In this document: positions 35,445 to 43,760 of the stretch, one piece after another
How the letters are laid out: each line of letters starts with the position of its first letter
Numbering within the stretch: position 1 is the first letter of the stretch
DNA from: Rhizobiales bacterium NRL2
GTDB lineage: Bacteria; Pseudomonadota; Alphaproteobacteria; Minwuiales; Minwuiaceae
NCBI GenBank assembly: GCA_001664005.1
Contig: CP016093.1
Span: 3,959,031 to 4,023,030, forward strand
Length of the DNA: 64,000 nucleotides
Reading direction: 5' to 3'
The notes under the pieces: model-generated
What the model was told of the DNA's origin: nothing
Database searches by the model: none
Seen by the model: the letters and a program-made list of their open reading frames with translations, nothing else
Position numbers and translations under genes: made by a program

Positions 35445-36353
35445 CTAGGCAGCCTGGGCCGTCGCTTCTTCGTTGCGGCGGGACGCCAGATACCAGGGCC
35501 GCGGCGCAGGCGCGGCGTATGGCGCGCGGAGCCGGTTCTCGACACTGTTGAACACCATGAAGACGTTGCTGCGCGGATCGGGCGAGATGTTGTCGGCGGA
35601 GCCGTGAAGGGTGTTGCAATCGAAGATCAGCACCGAGCCGCACGGGCCCAGAGGCGCGGATATGCCGCCGCGCTCCGCCAGCCATTTCAGGCTTTCCGTG
35701 TCGGGCGTGCCGATTACCTGCCGCCGCAGCGACGTCCGGTGATTTTCCTCCGGCGTCTCGCCCACGCAACCGACGAAGTGTCGGTGCGAGCCGGGTATCA
35801 GCATCAGCGGGCCGTTGTGCGGCGTGTTGTCGGTCAGCAGGATCGACATGCTGACCGCGCGCATCCCGGGCATACCGTCCTCGCAGTGCCAGGTCTCGAA
35901 ATCGGAGTGCCAGAAGAACCCAGTACCGGCGAAGGCCGGCTTGTAGTTGATGCGGGACTGATGGACATAGACGTCGCTGCCGAGGATCTGGCGTGCGGCG
36001 TCGGCCAGCCGCGGATCGTCGGCAAGCCGCGCGAAGACGTCATCGGACTGGTGAACGGCGAAGATCGAGCGGACCTCGTCGTTCTCCGGCTCCCGGATGA
36101 TCTCCTCGGCCTCCGAATCACGGCCGTCCCGGCACAGACGATCCAGCCGCGCCCGCAGCGCCCTGACCTCGTTCGCAGGAAAAAGTTCGGGCAGAAACAG
36201 GAACCCGTCCCGCTCGAAGCGGTCGAGTTGCGCATCGTCGAGGGGGCCGGTCCGGCGGGCCGCGCCATGCGCATGAATCACCGGTTCGGTGCGGGGCGCG
36301 ACATAGGGTTTCGAAATGCGGCGCGAGGGATACGGGTCGCGTGGTTCTTCCAT
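35445..36353 (-). CDS. ectD: Ectoine hydroxylase (phytanoyl-CoA dioxygenase family)
   Basis: A 302-residue Fe(II)/2-oxoglutarate enzyme. The EctD signature is clear: FFWHSDFETWHCEDGMP with iron ligands H149 and D151, and the third ligand H250 in CNTLHGSADN. EctD hydroxylates the compatible solute ectoine to 5-hydroxyectoine in the cytoplasm. ATG at 36353 is preferred to the TTG six bases upstream because AGGAGG sits six bases before the ATG. No ectABC genes are in the window, so ectoine must be made by a distant locus or imported. Confidence 0.88.
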   Translation of the reverse strand: MEEPRDPYPSRRISKPYVAPRTEPVIHAHGAARRTGPLDDAQLDRFERDGFLFLPELFPANEVRALRARLDRLCRDGRDSEAEEIIREPENDEVRSIFAVHQSDDVFARLADDPRLADAARQILGSDVYVHQSRINYKPAFAGTGFFWHSDFETWHCEDGMPGMRAVSMSILLTDNTPHNGPLMLIPGSHRHFVGCVGETPEENHRTSLRRQVIGTPDTESLKWLAERGGISAPLGPCGSVLIFDCNTLHGSADNISPDPRSNVFMVFNSVENRLRAPYAAPAPRPWYLASRRNEEATAQAA

Positions 36354-36659
36354 TTCCAACCTCCTTTCTTGCCCCTCGATTTCAACTCTGCAGTCCCGGG
36401 CCGGCGGCCGGCCCTTCGGCGGCGTTCGGCCGCCATGCCGGCGGCCAGCCCGTCCGACGGCCCGATCGCGGCGGCCGCCGACAGGCCCGCCTTCGGGACC
36501 GCGCTGTTCGAATGCCGACAGATCGCCCGCGGCCGTCGAAGTGGCGGCTCACGGCAACCGTGGCGTTCGTGGAGTTGGGGAAAGGGCGCGGCTTTTCAAC
36601 TAGCCGTGAGGCTGAGTCGGGGAAGCCGCAGGTCCGCGGTCATTGGCGCGTCAGCCCGT
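36354..36659. other. Intergenic region between ectD and mtgA
   Basis: A 306-bp stretch upstream of ectD that also follows the 3' end of mtgA. It contains the AGGAGG ribosome-binding site of ectD near its left end. I see no convincing operator, RNA gene or coding sequence in the rest. Confidence 0.5.
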
Positions 36660-37361
36660 TCATTCGATGCACGCCGCGAGGGGGGCGATGTCGCGCATGC
36701 GGCGGAGCAGCACGGGCACGCGCTCGCCCGCATGGCCCTGGCCCGGGCTCCAGCCGCGCGGATTGGGCAGGATCGCGGCGATGGCGGCCGCCTCCCGCGC
36801 CGACAGGGCGGCGGCACCCTTGCCAAAATAGCGATGCGCGGCAGCCTCGAAACCGAACGTGCCGATGCCCGTCTCCGCCATGTTCAGATAGATCTCCATG
36901 ATCCGCCGCTTGCCGAGGAACAGTTCCACCGCCGGCGTCCAGAGCGCCTCCAGCCCCTTTCGGAACCAGCCGCCGCCCGGCCACAGGAACAGGTTGCGGG
37001 TGAGTTGCATGGAGATCGTGCTGGCGCCGCGCAGGCCGCGGCCGGCGCGGGCCTCGTCGATGGCGTCGCCGATGGCCTCCCAGTCGAAGCCGGCATGCCC
37101 GCAGAACCGGTTGTCTTCGGCCGCCAGCACCGCCAGCGGCACATGGTCCGGCAGGTCGTCCAGCGCCACCCAGCGGCGCGTCGCCCCGTCGCCTTCCAGC
37201 GCGCGTATCGCCATCAGAGGCGTCCCCGGCGGCGGCACGATACGGTAGAGCGCGCTCAGCACGACGGGGAGCAGAAGCAGGGCGACGACGGTCAGAAGAA
37301 GACGTCTCGCATACCGGCTCGCCCGGGAGCGCTTCTGCCGCGATGTGGGCGGACGGATCAT
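36660..37361 (-). CDS. mtgA: Monofunctional peptidoglycan glycosyltransferase
   Basis: A 233-residue GT51 enzyme anchored by one N-terminal membrane segment (LLLTVVALLLLPVVLSALY). The catalytic motifs are present: AAEDNRFCGHAGFDW with the catalytic glutamate, GASTISMQLTRNLFLW, the KRRIMEIYLNMAETG motif with the second glutamate, and AAAIAAILPNPRGW. It polymerises lipid II into glycan strands without a transpeptidase domain. Length and motif order match MtgA. It ends next to the ectD promoter region and has no obvious operon partner. Confidence 0.93.
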   Translation of the reverse strand: MIRPPTSRQKRSRASRYARRLLLTVVALLLLPVVLSALYRIVPPPGTPLMAIRALEGDGATRRWVALDDLPDHVPLAVLAAEDNRFCGHAGFDWEAIGDAIDEARAGRGLRGASTISMQLTRNLFLWPGGGWFRKGLEALWTPAVELFLGKRRIMEIYLNMAETGIGTFGFEAAAHRYFGKGAAALSAREAAAIAAILPNPRGWSPGQGHAGERVPVLLRRMRDIAPLAACIE

Positions 37362-37388
37362 CGGCTTCCCGGCGTGAAATCGCCCGGT

Positions 37389-37823
37389 TCAGGTCGGTGA
37401 CGGGACCGCGCGGGATGAGTCGAACACCACCGGTTCGTCGAAATCGGCGCAGAGCCAGACCCGGTAGCGGCTGATCCGGTCACCGGCGAGGTCGAAGAAG
37501 CTGAACACGTCGCCGGAGATATCGCGGCCGGTCGGCGCGCGGCCGAGCCACGGCCCGACGTGCTTTCCGCTGAAGGACCACCAGGCCATCACCTCGTTGT
37601 CGCCGGCGACGATCCGTTCGACGACCAGTTCAAGCTCGCCGACATTGCGCCGGAAGCCCACGACGTGCGCAACCAGCCCCTCGCGGCCGGGCGGTCCGCC
37701 GAACGCCTGGTTGGCCTCGTCGACCATGTCGGGCTGGGCCAGTTCCTCGATGAGTTCGAGCCGGCCCTTCGCGGCAACCTCCAGAAGGTAGGTTTCCATC
37801 AGCTGTCTTGGTGTGCGTTTCAT
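37389..37823 (-). CDS. SnoaL-like / ester cyclase family protein
   Basis: A 144-residue alpha+beta-barrel protein of the NTF2/SnoaL superfamily: an N-terminal helix (LMETYLLEVAAKGRLELIEE), the central VGELELVVERIVAGDNEVMA strand pair, and the FSFFDLAGDRISRYRVW C-terminal strand pair. Related proteins include polyketide cyclases and small-molecule isomerases, and many are of unknown function. The candidate active-site acid is not certain. It lies between tonB and mtgA on the same strand, with 78 bp to tonB and 27 bp to mtgA. Confidence 0.7.
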   Translation of the reverse strand: MKRTPRQLMETYLLEVAAKGRLELIEELAQPDMVDEANQAFGGPPGREGLVAHVVGFRRNVGELELVVERIVAGDNEVMAWWSFSGKHVGPWLGRAPTGRDISGDVFSFFDLAGDRISRYRVWLCADFDEPVVFDSSRAVPSPT

Positions 37824-37901
37824 GGCGCCATCATGCGCCGCGCCGTGCGGCAGGACAACTCCGCGGCCTGCACGATCTGCGGGCCGGGCCCGGAACGGTC
37901 G

Positions 37902-39008
37902 TCAGCGCAGGGAAAAGACGATGGGAACGACCAGCTCCAGCCGGCTCTGGCGCATCGAGTCGGGGATGGCCGGCAGCGGCTGGGCGCGTTCGATCATGGC
38001 GCGAACCTCCCGGTCCAGGGCCTCGTGGCCGGAGCTTTCCTCGATCCGGGAGTCGAGGACGCGGCCATCGCGGGACATGACGAAGAAGAGCGTCGCCGTG
38101 CCCTCCTGACGGCGGCGCTGCGCGCGCCGCGGATATTCCTTGTGCCGCTCCAGCCAGGCCTGCAGCTGCGCCAGGAAGTCGGCGTGCTCTCCCGGCGAGC
38201 CGCCGCCTTCGGCGCCCGGTCCGTCACCGGTTTCGGGCGCGGCCTTCGACCCGGCGCGGCCGCCCGAGCCCGGCGGGGCGGCCCGTCTGCCGGCGTCCCC
38301 GCCGCCGGGCGGCGCGGTCGCCGCCGGGGCCGCGGCCATCTCGGTTCCGCCTTCCGGAACCTCGACGGGTTCGGCGGTCCGCTCGGGCGCCGGAGGCGTC
38401 GGTTGTGCGATACGCGGTTCGCGCTCGGGTGCGGCCCGGGCCGGCCGCGCGGGCGGCGGCGGCGGGGCCGCTGCGACCGCTTCCGTCGCCTCGCGTTCCG
38501 GAAGTTCGGCCTCAGCCACGTCCGCCTCAGCCACGTCCGCCTCCGCTGCGTCCACCGTCACCGGCTTGGCCGCCGGCGATGGATCGGGCGGCGAGGCCGT
38601 CGGGAGCGGTTCGGCCAACCGTGTCGTGGCGGGCGTGGCCTGTGGGGGCGTCGTCTCCACTGGCGACGCAGTCGCCTCCCGGGCCGGAACCGCCGCTGGC
38701 GGCGCTTCCACAGGCGCCGCCGCAACCAGCCGGGTGGCCTTCGCGTCGACCGCCTTCGCGGTTTCCGTCGTCACGGGCTCGGCTTCCAATGCCCGTTCGG
38801 TCACGGTCTCGGCAAGCGCAGGGTCGCCCGCAGCATCGGCGCCGGGCGGGGCGCCTGCGGCCGCCAGACCCACCGCCACGCCGGCCGCACCGTAGCTCTG
38901 CGCCCCCGAGGTTGGGGGCTGCCAGACAAGCACGACGGCCGCGCCGACATGGATCAGCAGGGCGGCCACCAGAGCCAGAACCCAGGTGCGGCGGCGGATC
39001 CCGCTCAT
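37902..39008 (-). CDS. TonB-like energy transducer
   Basis: A 368-residue protein. The N-terminal membrane anchor (VLALVAALLIHVGAAVVLVW) is followed by a long periplasmic stretch rich in proline, alanine and glutamate with short repeats (ADVAEADVAEAE near residues 157-168). The last 90 residues are a TonB C-terminal domain (KEYPRRAQRRRQEGTATLFF, then SSGHEALDREV and AQPLPAIP). It transmits proton-motive force from ExbB-ExbD to outer-membrane receptors. Its start overlaps the upstream ExbD stop by four bases. It is the last gene of the exb operon. Confidence 0.88.
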   Translation of the reverse strand: MSGIRRRTWVLALVAALLIHVGAAVVLVWQPPTSGAQSYGAAGVAVGLAAAGAPPGADAAGDPALAETVTERALEAEPVTTETAKAVDAKATRLVAAAPVEAPPAAVPAREATASPVETTPPQATPATTRLAEPLPTASPPDPSPAAKPVTVDAAEADVAEADVAEAELPEREATEAVAAAPPPPPARPARAAPEREPRIAQPTPPAPERTAEPVEVPEGGTEMAAAPAATAPPGGGDAGRRAAPPGSGGRAGSKAAPETGDGPGAEGGGSPGEHADFLAQLQAWLERHKEYPRRAQRRRQEGTATLFFVMSRDGRVLDSRIEESSGHEALDREVRAMIERAQPLPAIPDSMRQSRLELVVPIVFSLR

Positions 39009-39403
39009 CGCCCGGCCGGCACCGTGAGGAGGTGCAGGTTCTCGACGCCGGCGTCGCGCAGGACTTCCATGACCTGCACGACACGCACCGCCTCGGCCTC
39101 CGCATCGGCCTTCAGCCGGACCCGGCGCGGCTCGCGGCCCAGGCGTTCGGCCAGTTCGGCCTCGCTCACCATCGCGCCGTCCAGCGCCAGCCGGCCGTCT
39201 GCGGCGACCAGGATCAGCATCTCCTCGGCCACGGGATCCGCGCCGCTCGCCGATTCCGGCGGCGCGATCTCGAACGGATCGGCGGCGGTCAGGCGGCCCG
39301 CGAGCATGAAGAAGATCAGCAGCAGGAAGACGAGGTTGATCAGCGGCATGATCCGGTCGTCGTCATTGCGCGGGCGGCGCCGGCTTCCGGAAAGTCGGCT
39401 CAT
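39005..39403 (-). CDS. ExbD/TolR family biopolymer transport protein (second copy)
   Basis: A 132-residue protein with one membrane helix, MPLINLVFLLLIFFMLAGRL. Where ExbD proteins normally carry the proton-path aspartate (LIDV), this copy has asparagine (LINL). A small periplasmic domain follows. It overlaps the preceding exbD gene (39400-39403) and tonB (39005-39008) by four bases each. Two adjacent exbD genes usually give a heteromeric ExbD pair. The asparagine would make this copy unable to carry protons by itself. Confidence 0.85.
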   Translation of the reverse strand: MSRLSGSRRRPRNDDDRIMPLINLVFLLLIFFMLAGRLTAADPFEIAPPESASGADPVAEEMLILVAADGRLALDGAMVSEAELAERLGREPRRVRLKADAEAEAVRVVQVMEVLRDAGVENLHLLTVPAGR

Positions 39404-39828
39404 CGCCCGCCCGCCCGGTTGAGCGAGAGGTTCGCCGCGCCGGCAGCGGCCAGACGGTCGAGGACGCGGACCGTGCGCTGCAGCGACACGCCGGCCGCGG
39501 GACGGATGACCACGCTCTGGCCGGGCCGGTCGGCGAGACGCGCTTCAACGCGCCCCGCCAGCGTCTCCAGATCGAGGCGTTCGCCCGAAAGCCGCAGACC
39601 GTCGGGCCGCACATCGACCAGCATCGCGCCCTCCATCAGCGCCCCAGAACCGGCCCGCGCGGGCGGCGTCAGGTCGATGGCGCGCCAGTCCAGGAAGGAC
39701 GACGCCAGCATGAAGAAAACCAGCAGGATGAAGACGACGTCGATCAGCGGCGTCAGGCTGATCAGCGGCCGGCGGCGCCCGCTAATCGCCGCCGTGAGCG
39801 ACGGCGGGGCGGTAGCCTTCTCCGGCAT
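39400..39828 (-). CDS. exbD: ExbD family biopolymer transport protein (first copy)
   Basis: A 142-residue ExbD with ATG at 39828. The membrane helix begins LTPLIDVVFILLVFFMLASS and keeps the proton-path aspartate in LIDV. The periplasmic C-domain (RLADRPGQSVVIRPAAGVSL) follows. The start lies 47 bp inside the ExbB gene, and its end overlaps the second exbD. It forms the proton channel with ExbB. Confidence 0.9.
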   Translation of the reverse strand: MPEKATAPPSLTAAISGRRRPLISLTPLIDVVFILLVFFMLASSFLDWRAIDLTPPARAGSGALMEGAMLVDVRPDGLRLSGERLDLETLAGRVEARLADRPGQSVVIRPAAGVSLQRTVRVLDRLAAAGAANLSLNRAGGR

Positions 39829-40531
39829 GGCGCGCCTCCTGTTCGGGAACCGGGGCCAGTTCGCGGGTGAACAGCCGGGTGATGGCGCTGTCCATCTCGT
39901 GGGCCAGGCGCTCGACACGCCGTTCCAGCCAGTTCAGCGCGACGACCGCAGAGATGGCGACCGCGAGACCCACGGCGGTGGTCAGCAGGGCTTCCCAGAT
40001 GCCGCCCGAGAGGATCGACGGATCGACCTGGTTGCCGGCGGTCTCGAGCTGGCGGAACGCCTCGATCATGCCCAGCACGGTGCCGAACAGGCCGAGCAGC
40101 GGCGCCAGCGAGGCGATCACCTCCAGCGGTCTGAGCCAGCTTCTGAACGCCTCCAGCACGTCGCCGCCCCGGCGCATGGCTTCCTCCCGCACCTCGCCGG
40201 CCGGCAGGTCGCGCCGCAGCCCCTGCATCGCCGCGGCGGCGATCCCGGCGAGCGGCCCGCGCGCGCCCTGCAGCAGGGTCAGCGCCTCCCCCCTCCGGCC
40301 CGATTGCCACAGCGCCAGCGCGCGGTGGGTGCTCGGCATCTCGCCGGACCGCAGATCGCGGAACTGCCAGAGCTTGGCGAGCACGATCGCCAGCGCCGCC
40401 ACCGACATGGCCAGCAGCAGGGCGACCACGGGTCCGCCGGCCTGTAGCGTCTCGAGAAGCTGCGCCACGCCCGACGCGGGCGCCGCCGGCCCCGCCAGCA
40501 CCGCGCCGGCCTGTTCGCCTTCCTGGTTCAT
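39782..40531 (-). CDS. exbB: ExbB/TolQ/MotA family proton channel protein
   Basis: A 249-residue inner-membrane protein. The first membrane segment (GPVVALLLAMSVAALAIVLA) is near residues 33-52. The MotA/TolQ/ExbB core has LEVIASLAPLLGLFGTVLGM and the third segment ALLTTAVGLAVAISAVVALN. It is the second gene of the operon, 36 bp after the periplasmic protein gene at 40568. ExbB-ExbD powers TonB-dependent uptake of siderophores, haem or other large nutrients. No TonB-dependent receptor is in the window. Confidence 0.92.
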   Translation of the reverse strand: MNQEGEQAGAVLAGPAAPASGVAQLLETLQAGGPVVALLLAMSVAALAIVLAKLWQFRDLRSGEMPSTHRALALWQSGRRGEALTLLQGARGPLAGIAAAAMQGLRRDLPAGEVREEAMRRGGDVLEAFRSWLRPLEVIASLAPLLGLFGTVLGMIEAFRQLETAGNQVDPSILSGGIWEALLTTAVGLAVAISAVVALNWLERRVERLAHEMDSAITRLFTRELAPVPEQEARHAGEGYRPAVAHGGD

Positions 40532-40567
40532 CTGAAATACGTCTCCATGCCTGCCCTCCGCCGGCAG

Positions 40568-40981
40568 TTACTTGATGAATTCGAGGCCGCCGCGGGCCGA
40601 GGTCTCGACCAGGTCCATGCATCCATCGCGCCCGCCCGTGCCGTCGTCGCAGGCCAGCACCTCGTTGAGCAGCACGCGGCCGACCTGTCCGCAGGCCAGG
40701 CCCGCCACGTCGAAGACCTTCAGGCTGGTCTTGCCGGCCGGAAGCGGCCCAACCTCCAGCGCCAGCCGTTCGGCCACGATCCCTTCCCTGTCGAACATCA
40801 CCAGATCCAGCTTCAGGCTCTCGAAGGCCGTCGGGGTTCCGTTCTCGATGACGATGTAGGCGCGGCAGGCGCCGTCGCGCGGCTCCAGCTTGTTCAGCTC
40901 CAGGCCCAGCCGCTCGGCCGCCGCGGCGGCGCCGCCCGTCAGCGCCAGAACGGCGAATGCGATCATCAGGATGCGATTCAT
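40568..40981 (-). CDS. Periplasmic hypothetical protein of the exb-tonB operon
   Basis: A 137-residue exported protein. The signal peptide is ILMIAFAVLALTGGAAAAAE. The mature part has a beta-rich pattern (CRAYIVIENGTPTAFESLKL, then GLACGQVGRVLLNEVLAC) with four cysteines that could form two disulfides. I recognise it as the type of small periplasmic protein often found next to exbB in alphaproteobacteria, but its function is unknown. It is the first gene of the operon and carries the iron-box-like site 73-87 bp upstream. Confidence 0.75.
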   Translation of the reverse strand: MNRILMIAFAVLALTGGAAAAAERLGLELNKLEPRDGACRAYIVIENGTPTAFESLKLDLVMFDREGIVAERLALEVGPLPAGKTSLKVFDVAGLACGQVGRVLLNEVLACDDGTGGRDGCMDLVETSARGGLEFIK

Positions 40982-41053
40982 CGGAACCTCGATTGCTGAT
41001 CCCCGGAAACCCGTACGAACGACCAGCCCGCGCCGGAACGGTCATATCAATAA

Positions 41054-41068
41054 TGACTATGACTCTCA
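41054..41068 (-). promoter_or_regulatory. Fur/RirA-like iron box upstream of exb-tonB operon
   Basis: TGACTATGACTCTCA fits the Fur 15-mer TGAnAATnATTnTCA at 10 of 12 fixed positions, and fits the RirA iron-responsive pattern TGA-N9-TCA exactly. It is AT-rich relative to its surroundings and lies 73-87 bp upstream of the first gene of the operon. Confidence 0.6.
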
Positions 41069-41165
41069 ATCGCAATAACTGCCGTTCGAATGGCGGCACG
41101 GAAAGAGAGCGACTGGCATTTCGTCCGGGCAGGGTCCACGCTGCCCGCCGCACAAGGAGGATTGC

Positions 41166-41600
41166 ATGACGAAATACATCCCACCCGCGATCGACTGGGT
41201 TCGGGAGCAAGTCGAACTCTACGAGGGCAGCGGCGGGACCAAGGGGACCACGCTGCGCGATTCCGGCCTGCCCTGCATCATCGTCACCCACAAGGGCAAC
41301 CGGACCGGCGCCATCCGCAAGATCCCGCTCATGCGGGTCAAGGTCGACGAGGGCTACGTACTGATCGGCTCCTATGGCGGCCGGCCGAAGGATCCCGTCT
41401 GGGTCCACAATCTCCGGGCCCATCCGGATGTCGAGATCCGTGACCGCACCGAAGTGTTCCCGATGCGCGTCCGCGAAGTGCCCGAAGGGCCGGAACGCGA
41501 TCGCCTTTGGAATGCCGGCGTGAAGGCCTTTGCGCCCTATGCCGAGTACCAGGCGAAGACGTCGCGGCTGATCCCGGTGTTCATCGCCGAACCGGCCTGA
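41166..41600 (+). CDS. Deazaflavin-dependent nitroreductase family protein
   Basis: A 144-residue split-barrel protein. It matches the Ddn-like (F420/deazaflavin-dependent) family: VEVY-like start (QVELYEGSGGTKGTTLR), CIIVTHKGNRTGAIRKIPLM, then YVLIGSYGGRPKDPVWVHNL and the conserved AHPDVEI. It follows an AGGAGG ribosome-binding site. In actinobacteria these use F420; in proteobacteria the cofactor is uncertain and may be a flavin or haem. Divergent from the exb-tonB operon. Confidence 0.85.
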   Translation: MTKYIPPAIDWVREQVELYEGSGGTKGTTLRDSGLPCIIVTHKGNRTGAIRKIPLMRVKVDEGYVLIGSYGGRPKDPVWVHNLRAHPDVEIRDRTEVFPMRVREVPEGPERDRLWNAGVKAFAPYAEYQAKTSRLIPVFIAEPA

Positions 41601-41658
41601 GCCCGACGGCCATCGACGGCCGCGGCCCGTCTATCCACCGCTGGGCCCTCCCGGTAGG

Positions 41659-42051
41659 ATGCGCGCTATGCTGGGATTCCTGGAACTGTTCGGCGCGTCG
41701 CGCCCGGTCCAAAGACTGGATGGCGCCCTGCGCGCCGTCGGCGTGCACCCGCGCCTGATGCCGGGTGCGGTGAAGATCGCCATCATCCGCCAGCTTGAAA
41801 CGACCGGCCGCAAGGACGGCCCGGACGAGGCGGCCTGCGCGCATGCAGCCGAACTGTTCGGCTATCTGATGCATGGCCCGGGCGTGTTCGCCGACGACAA
41901 TGGCGCCAGCGCCGCGGCGGCCGTCGAAGACCGCATCGCGGCGGCGGTCGGCGCGGGCACCGGGCCCGACGCCCGCCTCATCCTGCTGGCATTGCACGCG
42001 GGCATCATTGCGCCTGAAGTGCTCGAGCGTCATCAATTCGAAATCGATTGA
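41659..42051 (+). CDS. Hypothetical protein
   Basis: A 130-residue, mostly helical cytoplasmic protein with ATG at 41659. Visible features are the N-terminal LGFLELFGASRPVQRLDGAL and a C-terminal LILLALHAGIIAPEVLERHQ. No catalytic or binding motif is recognised. It lies 58 bp after the nitroreductase gene and may share its transcript. Codon use matches the neighbours, so it is likely a genuine gene. Confidence 0.55.
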   Translation: MRAMLGFLELFGASRPVQRLDGALRAVGVHPRLMPGAVKIAIIRQLETTGRKDGPDEAACAHAAELFGYLMHGPGVFADDNGASAAAAVEDRIAAAVGAGTGPDARLILLALHAGIIAPEVLERHQFEID

Positions 42052-42279
42052 AGCCGCGCCGTCCCCCACCGCGCCGTCGGCTGCCTGACGAAAGTGTTCG
42101 GCCCCTTACAGGGACAACCGAGTCTCAATCGGGGACCTCGGCAAGCGTTCAGGGAAGACACGCTTTCCCGGACGGCGGACGGCCCGCATGATCGTCAGCC
42201 GGTCGGGCACTGATCGATTTCCGGGACAAGGGGCGCTATCTGTCGGGGGACGACCGGCGCGAGGGGGAGGAATAGCGCG

Positions 42280-43488
42280 ATGACGGCAACCGGCGAGCGG
42301 GCGGCAACGCCTCGGATCCTGCCGCTCCTGATGCTGCTGTTCGCAGTGGGCGACCTGTCGACCTCGCTGCTGGTGCCAAGTCTGCCCGGTATCGCCCGCG
42401 AGTTCGGCACGCCCGATGTCACCGCCCAGCTCGCGATCTCGGGCTTCGCCATGGCGTTCGGCCTCTGCCAGTTGCTGATGGGACCGCTCTCCGACGCTTT
42501 CGGCCGGCGGCCGGTGCTGATCGGCGGCCTGGTGCTGTTCGGCGCCGGCTCCGTGCTGGCGGCGCTGGCCCCCGGCATCGAGGCGCTGATTGCCGGCCGC
42601 GTCGTGCAGGGCGCCGGCGCCAGCGCCGGCTACGTGCTGGCCCGGGCGGTGGTGCGCGACATCGCGACCGACGACCGCCAGACCGCCCGGATGATGGCGC
42701 CGCTGTTCATCGCCAACGGCTCGATGATGATCTGCGGCCCGTTGATCGGCGAGGCGCTGATGCCCCATGGCGGCTGGCGGGCCGCGATCCTCGCCGGGCT
42801 GCTGGTCGCCGGCATCGCCTGCGTCTGGGTGGTCTCGAGCTTCCGCGAGACGTTGCCGGAGCGCATGACGGGCGGGCTGAACCCGATCCGCATGGCCCGG
42901 ACCTATGGCGGCCTGGTCGTCCACGGGCGCTATTTCGCCTACCTGATAACGCATTGCTGCGCCTATGGTGCGACCTACACCTTCGTCGCCAACGCGCCGT
43001 TCATCGACTTGGCGAACGGCCAGGCCGGGCCGCTCGGCGTCGGCATCAGCGTCGGCGTGGTGATGGCCGGCTTCCTGACCGGGCTGATGATCGCCCGCCG
43101 GCTGGCGGCATCGATCGGCGTGCCCCAGGGCGCGCACTATTTCGTCATCGCCTCGATCGTTCCGGTGCTGGTGCAGATCGCGCTCTATCAGACGGGCCTG
43201 CTGCACCAGTACGCCTATCTGGCGCTGGAATTCCTGATCGTCGCGCTGGTCGGCGGCATGGCGCCGTTCACCGCCGCCGGCGTGGTGATCGAGGCACCGG
43301 GCCGCGCCGGATCGGGCGCGGCGCTGCTCGGCGCTGCACAGATGCTGACCGCCGCCGGCGTCATCATTGTCGTGGGTTTCCTGAACGACGGCACCATGCT
43401 GCCGCTCGCGCTGATGCAGGTCGCGCTGCTGGTCGCCGCGGTGGCCGGCTTCCGCCTGACCTACGGGCCGATCCCGAAGGCGGCGTAG
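42280..43488 (+). CDS. MFS multidrug efflux transporter (Bcr/CflA type)
   Basis: A 402-residue carrier with twelve hydrophobic segments. Motif A after segment 2 reads GPLSDAFGRRPVLIGG, and segment 4-5 shows RVVQGAGASAGYVLARAVVR, the motif typical of drug:H+ antiporters of the Bcr/CflA group. ATG at 42280 follows a GGGGGAGGAA site. The likely role is export of drugs or small metabolites from the cytoplasm. It stands alone: 228 bp of unassigned sequence lies upstream, and the repeat cluster that opens the accessory island starts 95 bp downstream. Confidence 0.87.
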   Translation: MTATGERAATPRILPLLMLLFAVGDLSTSLLVPSLPGIAREFGTPDVTAQLAISGFAMAFGLCQLLMGPLSDAFGRRPVLIGGLVLFGAGSVLAALAPGIEALIAGRVVQGAGASAGYVLARAVVRDIATDDRQTARMMAPLFIANGSMMICGPLIGEALMPHGGWRAAILAGLLVAGIACVWVVSSFRETLPERMTGGLNPIRMARTYGGLVVHGRYFAYLITHCCAYGATYTFVANAPFIDLANGQAGPLGVGISVGVVMAGFLTGLMIARRLAASIGVPQGAHYFVIASIVPVLVQIALYQTGLLHQYAYLALEFLIVALVGGMAPFTAAGVVIEAPGRAGSGAALLGAAQMLTAAGVIIVVGFLNDGTMLPLALMQVALLVAAVAGFRLTYGPIPKAA

Positions 43489-43583
43489 CGCCGCAGGTCT
43501 CCGCCGGGACGCAGTGTGGACATGGGTTCGCGGGAGACCGGATGGTGGTGTCGGCAGTCCCGACCCAGCCAGTCTCTTGCATC

Positions 43584-43757
43584 GAATTCCCTGATAAGGC
43601 CGGAAAAACAGGGAATTTTGTCGAATTTACAGGGAATCGGGGACTGCTGGACGTCCATTTATCCAGCCATTACAGGGTGTTAGGTGTAGAATTCCCTACG
43701 CACTGGAACAGGGAATTTTTTGAGCCGAACAGGGAACTTGAAACGCCGATCAGGGAA
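43584..43757. repeat. CAGGGAA repeat cluster at island boundary
   Basis: The motif CAGGGAA occurs five times on the plus strand (43609, 43630, 43709, 43730, 43751), three of them continuing as CAGGGAAT. Two inverted copies read GAATTCCCT (43584, 43689). Spacings are 21, 79, 21 and 21 bp, so three of four intervals are identical. The surrounding DNA is AT-richer than the core genome. Confidence 0.75.
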
Positions 43758-43760
43758 CTC

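Noticed and set aside
43584-43757. CRISPR array
   Set aside because: The repeated unit is only 7-9 bp, the copies are unevenly spaced and partly inverted, and no cas genes are near.
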